Assembly: GCA_023451825.1 (NCBI GenBank)
Contig: JAEXYA010000060.1
Location: 62,001-126,000, forward strand
Length of the DNA stretch: 64,000 bases
Reading direction: 5' to 3'
DNA from: Pseudomonadota bacterium
Lineage (GTDB): Bacteria > Pseudomonadota > Alphaproteobacteria > Rhizobiales > Xanthobacteraceae
Below the pieces are notes generated by a model. It worked only from the letters and a program-made list of their open reading frames with translations, was not told the DNA's origin and made no database searches. Positions within the stretch are counted from its first letter, which is position 1. Each line of letters begins with the position of its first letter. This document shows, piece by piece, positions 61,658-64,000 of the stretch. The position numbers and the translations under genes were made by a program.

Positions 61658-62035
61658 ATGCCATTGCGAGTCGAGCTGAAACCCGGTGAACGCATCATCA
61701 TCGGTCAGAGCGTGATCACGAATTCCGACACGCGCACGGCATTCCTGATCGATGGCGACGCGCCGATCCTGCGTGAGAAAGACATCCTTACCGCAGAGAC
61801 CGCAAATACGCCGGTGAAGCGTATCTATCTCTGCGTGCAGATGATGTATCTGGAGAACGATATACCGGCCTATCAGGAACTGTATCTCGGCTTCATCAAG
61901 GAACTGATCGAAGCGGTGCCGAGCTATAGAGAGCCTCTTGGGGAAATTAGTAAGCTAATCTTAAGTGGCCAACTTTACAAAGCGCTGAGAGAATTGCGTC
62001 CGCTTATCAAGCGGGAAGAAGATTTGCTGAGGTAA
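61658..62035 (+). CDS. flbT: Flagellar biosynthesis regulator FlbT
   Basis: A 125-residue FlbT. The start MPLRVELKPGERIIIGQSVI and the later VQMMYLENDIPAYQELYL are characteristic. In Caulobacter FlbT binds the 5' leader of flagellin mRNA and lowers its stability until the hook is complete; in some rhizobia it acts positively. The four flagellin leaders in this window carry matching hairpins and are the likely targets. It lies 3 bp before flaF. Confidence 0.95.
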   Translation: MPLRVELKPGERIIIGQSVITNSDTRTAFLIDGDAPILREKDILTAETANTPVKRIYLCVQMMYLENDIPAYQELYLGFIKELIEAVPSYREPLGEISKLILSGQLYKALRELRPLIKREEDLLR

Positions 62036-62038
62036 GTT

Positions 62039-62404
62039 ATGTCCATTGGTGCCAATGCATACGCTCGTACAGCGCAAACGACGGCAACACCGAGAGACAT
62101 CGAAGCTCAAGCTCTTCTGAAAGCTGCGCGCAAGCTGCAGGACGTGATCACCAACTGGTCGACGACGGATGCCGGGCTCGATGAAGCCCTGCTGTTCAAT
62201 CGCAAGCTCTGGTCGATCTTTGTCGGCGATGCAATGAATGATCAGAACCCGGAAAAGATCGAGATCCGGCAGAACATCGCCAATATCGGCATCTTCGTGA
62301 TGACCCAGTGCACGGCGCTGCAGCAGATCCGTCAGGTCGAGCATTTGCAGGCGCTGATCGATATCAATCGCAACATCGCTGCCGGCCTGTCGGGTCGTCC
62401 CTGA
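62039..62404 (+). CDS. flaF: Flagellar biosynthesis regulator FlaF
   Basis: A 121-residue FlaF. The family pattern begins MSIGANAYARTAQTTATPRD, with LLKAARKLQ and the central WSTTDAGLDEALLFNRKLWS. FlaF helps flagellin secretion or translation and works with, or against, FlbT. The 3-bp spacing to flbT suggests one operon. Confidence 0.95.
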   Translation: MSIGANAYARTAQTTATPRDIEAQALLKAARKLQDVITNWSTTDAGLDEALLFNRKLWSIFVGDAMNDQNPEKIEIRQNIANIGIFVMTQCTALQQIRQVEHLQALIDINRNIAAGLSGRP

Positions 62405-62483
62405 GATCGTAACGATCAATTAACGTGCGGCATTGCGTAATGCCGCAAGCGCGGCGAATCGACGTGGCGCGTATGAGGCAGAC

Positions 62484-62843
62484 ATGGCCGACGTTCTAAG
62501 CATCCTTGCCACCGCAGCTAAGACGACAACCCCGATCACTGCGGGCAAGTATGTTGCTGTGGATCCCAGCCTCTATGAAGGAAGCTGGAAGGGCACCTAT
62601 GCCAATGGCAAGAAGTTCGAAGTTGCCGTATCGCAGGTCAACGGCTTTCGCGCCCAGGTGAAGTATCAGAGCGAAGGTACGACCAAGTTTCAGCAGGTGC
62701 TGATCAAGGACAACGCATTCCGGGTCGGCGATACCAAATTTCAGATGACGGCAAACAACAAGGCGACGATCAAGAACGTCGTCACCGACGCCGCGACCGG
62801 CAGCACCTATCTCGACACCGCTTTCGCGACGCGCAACGTCTGA
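62484..62843 (+). CDS. Small protein of unknown function in the flagellar cluster
   Basis: A 119-residue protein I do not recognise. The N-terminus MADVLSILATAAKTTTPITA resembles flagellar rod/hook export starts in composition, and the remainder is a predicted beta-rich domain (YEGSWKGTYANGKKFEVAVS, FRAQVKYQSEG, NAFRVGDTKFQMTANN). No signal peptide or transmembrane helix. ATG 62484 is chosen because the ORF upstream of it is basic and unsupported. It lies 79 bp after flaF; GTAA-N7-TTAA at 62409 is a weak CtrA-like site. It is convergent with the FlaG-like gene. Confidence 0.75.
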   Translation: MADVLSILATAAKTTTPITAGKYVAVDPSLYEGSWKGTYANGKKFEVAVSQVNGFRAQVKYQSEGTTKFQQVLIKDNAFRVGDTKFQMTANNKATIKNVVTDAATGSTYLDTAFATRNV

Positions 62844-62846
62844 CGA

Positions 62847-63233
62847 TCAGGCGTTGCGGTCGGTTTCGACACGGCGCTCATAGAGCTTCGCATCCTGCTT
62901 CGCCGCATCCATTGTCCGCAGATAGGCGCGCGTCCGTAGCCGCGTCTCTTCCGGATACTGGTTGATGACCTGATTGGTCTTCTTGTCCACGGAAACGTAA
63001 ACGATCGCATTCGCGTCGCGGTCGATGATCACGCCCTTGGAAATGCGGTCGCTGTCCACCTGCTGATAATTCGCAGGCGAGACATTCACATGTGAGACGC
63101 CGGGAGCGGCGGTGACGGTCTTGTCCGGCGGCAGCTGCGTAGGCACGGCTTCGCGCACCGCTTCTGGTGCGGGTCGTGTGATCGGCTGCACAACCGGTGC
63201 CCCCACCGGTTTGATCAAATAGTCGGTACTCAT
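62847..63233 (-). CDS. FlaG-like flagellar protein
   Basis: A 128-residue protein starting MSTDYLIKPVG. Its middle is Pro/Ala-rich, and the C-terminal half has a FlaG-type strand pair (IIDRDANAIVYVSVDKKTNQ followed by VINQYPEE). FlaG proteins affect filament length or glycosylation. ATG at 63233 is chosen because GGAGGG lies a few bases upstream; the in-frame extension to 63299 is weak. Convergent with the unknown protein at 62484, 3 bp apart. Confidence 0.7.
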   Translation of the reverse strand: MSTDYLIKPVGAPVVQPITRPAPEAVREAVPTQLPPDKTVTAAPGVSHVNVSPANYQQVDSDRISKGVIIDRDANAIVYVSVDKKTNQVINQYPEETRLRTRAYLRTMDAAKQDAKLYERRVETDRNA

Positions 63234-63353
63234 GGTAGCCCTCCTGGCTCCATAGGTGTTTCCCGACCCGTTCCCAATCGCAGAGATTGCATCGAACACG
63301 TGAATTCGGTGCTTATATGCGGCTGGTGATTTGAGTTAAATGATGCGAATTCG

Positions 63354-63386
63354 CAGGATGGGTCTCGCGTCGCTCACCCCATCCTG
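63354..63386. repeat. Short palindromic repeat
   Basis: CAGGATGGG and CCCATCCTG bound a short loop between the FlaG-like gene and the FlgN-like gene. Same end motif as the repeats near 15340 and 19121. Confidence 0.7.
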
Positions 63387-63395
63387 TGGCGCACG

Positions 63396-63887
63396 TTACA
63401 GCGAGCGGCTCATGACGAGGGGCGTCATGTTGGCGCGGCCGGGCTGGGCCTGGCGGCCGGCGGCGGTGTAGGTCTGCGGGATGTTGCGGCGCTGCATCTC
63501 TGCATTGACGCCGCGCACGATGCCTTCGGACACCGCATGCGCGGTGGCGAGCACGGTGAGATTGACCTGCAGCATCGCGCGGAAAACATCGTGATGCTTG
63601 CGCAGCGCCTGCAGCAGATCGGGCGTCGTCGCGGTGAGATAGGCCTGGCTGAGTTTGAGCAGCGTGATCATCGTGATGTAGCGCTTCGAGATTTCCGCCT
63701 TTGACGGTTCGAGCTTGATGGCTTCGCGGATGTTGCCAGCGCGAACCAGTGCGGTCTCGTGTTCGATGATGGCGAGAAGGTCGTTCATCACCTTCATCAG
63801 GCCGTCGGCGAGCTGACGCGCCTCCATCGGCGACGCGACGGAGCGAGGAGCGGCGGGAGCGGCTTGCTGGCGCAATGCATTGTTCAT
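63396..63887 (-). CDS. FlgN-like flagellar export chaperone
   Basis: A 163-residue, mostly helical protein. Residues 22-125 form a long helical hairpin with ETALVRAGNIREAIKLEPSK, and the C-terminus YTAAGRQAQPG matches the tail of FlgN-type proteins that chaperone FlgK and FlgL. Position beside flagellar genes supports this. Sequence similarity is limited, so the name is tentative. Confidence 0.65.
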   Translation of the reverse strand: MNNALRQQAAPAAPRSVASPMEARQLADGLMKVMNDLLAIIEHETALVRAGNIREAIKLEPSKAEISKRYITMITLLKLSQAYLTATTPDLLQALRKHHDVFRAMLQVNLTVLATAHAVSEGIVRGVNAEMQRRNIPQTYTAAGRQAQPGRANMTPLVMSRSL

Positions 63888-63904
63888 GGCGGTGTCCTCG
63901 ATGA

Positions 63905-64000
63905 CTAGTTGGTGGCCGGCTTGTTCGTGGCCGAGGTGTTCGAAGATTGAGCCTGCTGGATGATGAGCGAACGAAACACTTCGTTGGAGATACCGACGCC
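63905..64000 (-). CDS. C-terminal end of a flagellar protein (rod-binding FlgJ-like)
   Basis: Only 31 codons are inside the window (stop at 63905-63907). The piece GVGISNEVFRSLIIQQAQSS resembles the end of the alphaproteobacterial rod-binding/FlgJ-like family, but the fragment is too short for certainty. It is upstream of and close to the FlgN-like gene on the same strand. Confidence 0.45.
   Translation of the reverse strand, partial: GVGISNEVFRSLIIQQAQSSNTSATNKPATN

Noticed and set aside
62409..62423. GTAA-N7-TTAA as a CtrA site before the unknown gene at 62484
   Set aside because: Only one half-site is perfect; noted as weak and not listed as a feature.

Overview
The window is GC-rich, densely coding chromosome of an alphaproteobacterium, most likely from the Bradyrhizobium/Rhodopseudomonas/Tardiphaga group (Nitrobacteraceae). 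The pointers are a FlbT/FlaF flagellar module with several 500-750-residue flagellins, a giant coiled-coil polar-growth protein of the GPR/RgsE type, CtrA-like TTAA-N7-TTAA sites, Pho-box-like sites near phospholipid-remodelling genes, and a scattering of palindromic intergenic repeats. Genus and species cannot be fixed from the sequence alone. I see no tRNA, rRNA, CRISPR array, prophage or insertion sequence.

Layout. 1-3.4 kb: end of a urea/short-chain amide ABC transporter operon (urtC end, urtD, urtE), then formamidase fmdA and the zinc-ribbon gene fmdB. 3.5-14.3 kb: assorted metabolism and regulation: an aldo/keto reductase, an EamA exporter, an MHYT-PAS-GGDEF-EAL protein, an AraC regulator with a cupin, an Lrp regulator divergent from a pyruvate-dehydrogenase-E1-like enzyme (mdeR/mdeB-like pair), a stand-alone RAM domain and an orphan TctC-type binding protein. 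14.5-19.1 kb: thiD, then a PmtA-like methyltransferase, a PlcP-type phospholipase C and an Agt-type glycosyltransferase. These three look like a phosphate-starvation lipid-remodelling cassette, with a Pho-box-like repeat before pmtA and another before plcP. A threonine dehydratase follows. 19.1-26.7 kb: an uncharacterised Ala/Glu-rich protein, an MFS permease, an Ala-Glu epimerase, an MlaE-F-D lipid transport operon and an aldose-epimerase-like gene.

26.9-32.7 kb is one 1912-residue gene whose product has two membrane helices and long helical repeats (nine exact 44-residue units), the probable growth-pole-ring protein. A CtrA-like site lies in its upstream region. 33-46.6 kb holds small regulators and enzymes (HPt, ferredoxin, thioesterase, DUF2147, LysR plus MFS exporter, SGNH hydrolase, YbhN-like membrane protein, DUF892 protein, universal stress protein, SixA phosphatase, FAD oxidoreductase, exported MsrB).

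46.8-64 kb is a flagellar filament cluster: a sigma-54 promoter, flgE, flgK, flgL, four separately transcribed flagellin genes, flbT, flaF, a small unknown gene, then flaG-like, flgN-like and a truncated rod-binding gene on the other strand. Each flagellin gene has a long leader with a hairpin 32-36 nt before the start codon (loop AAGAA in three, TGAA in the fourth), and in three of them the Shine-Dalgarno is in the loop of a second small hairpin. These are good candidates for the RNA element through which FlbT acts. The fourth flagellin is preceded by three TTAA boxes at exact 11-bp spacing. The flagellins differ in size because a central module is present once (fla1, fla3) or twice (fla2, fla4).
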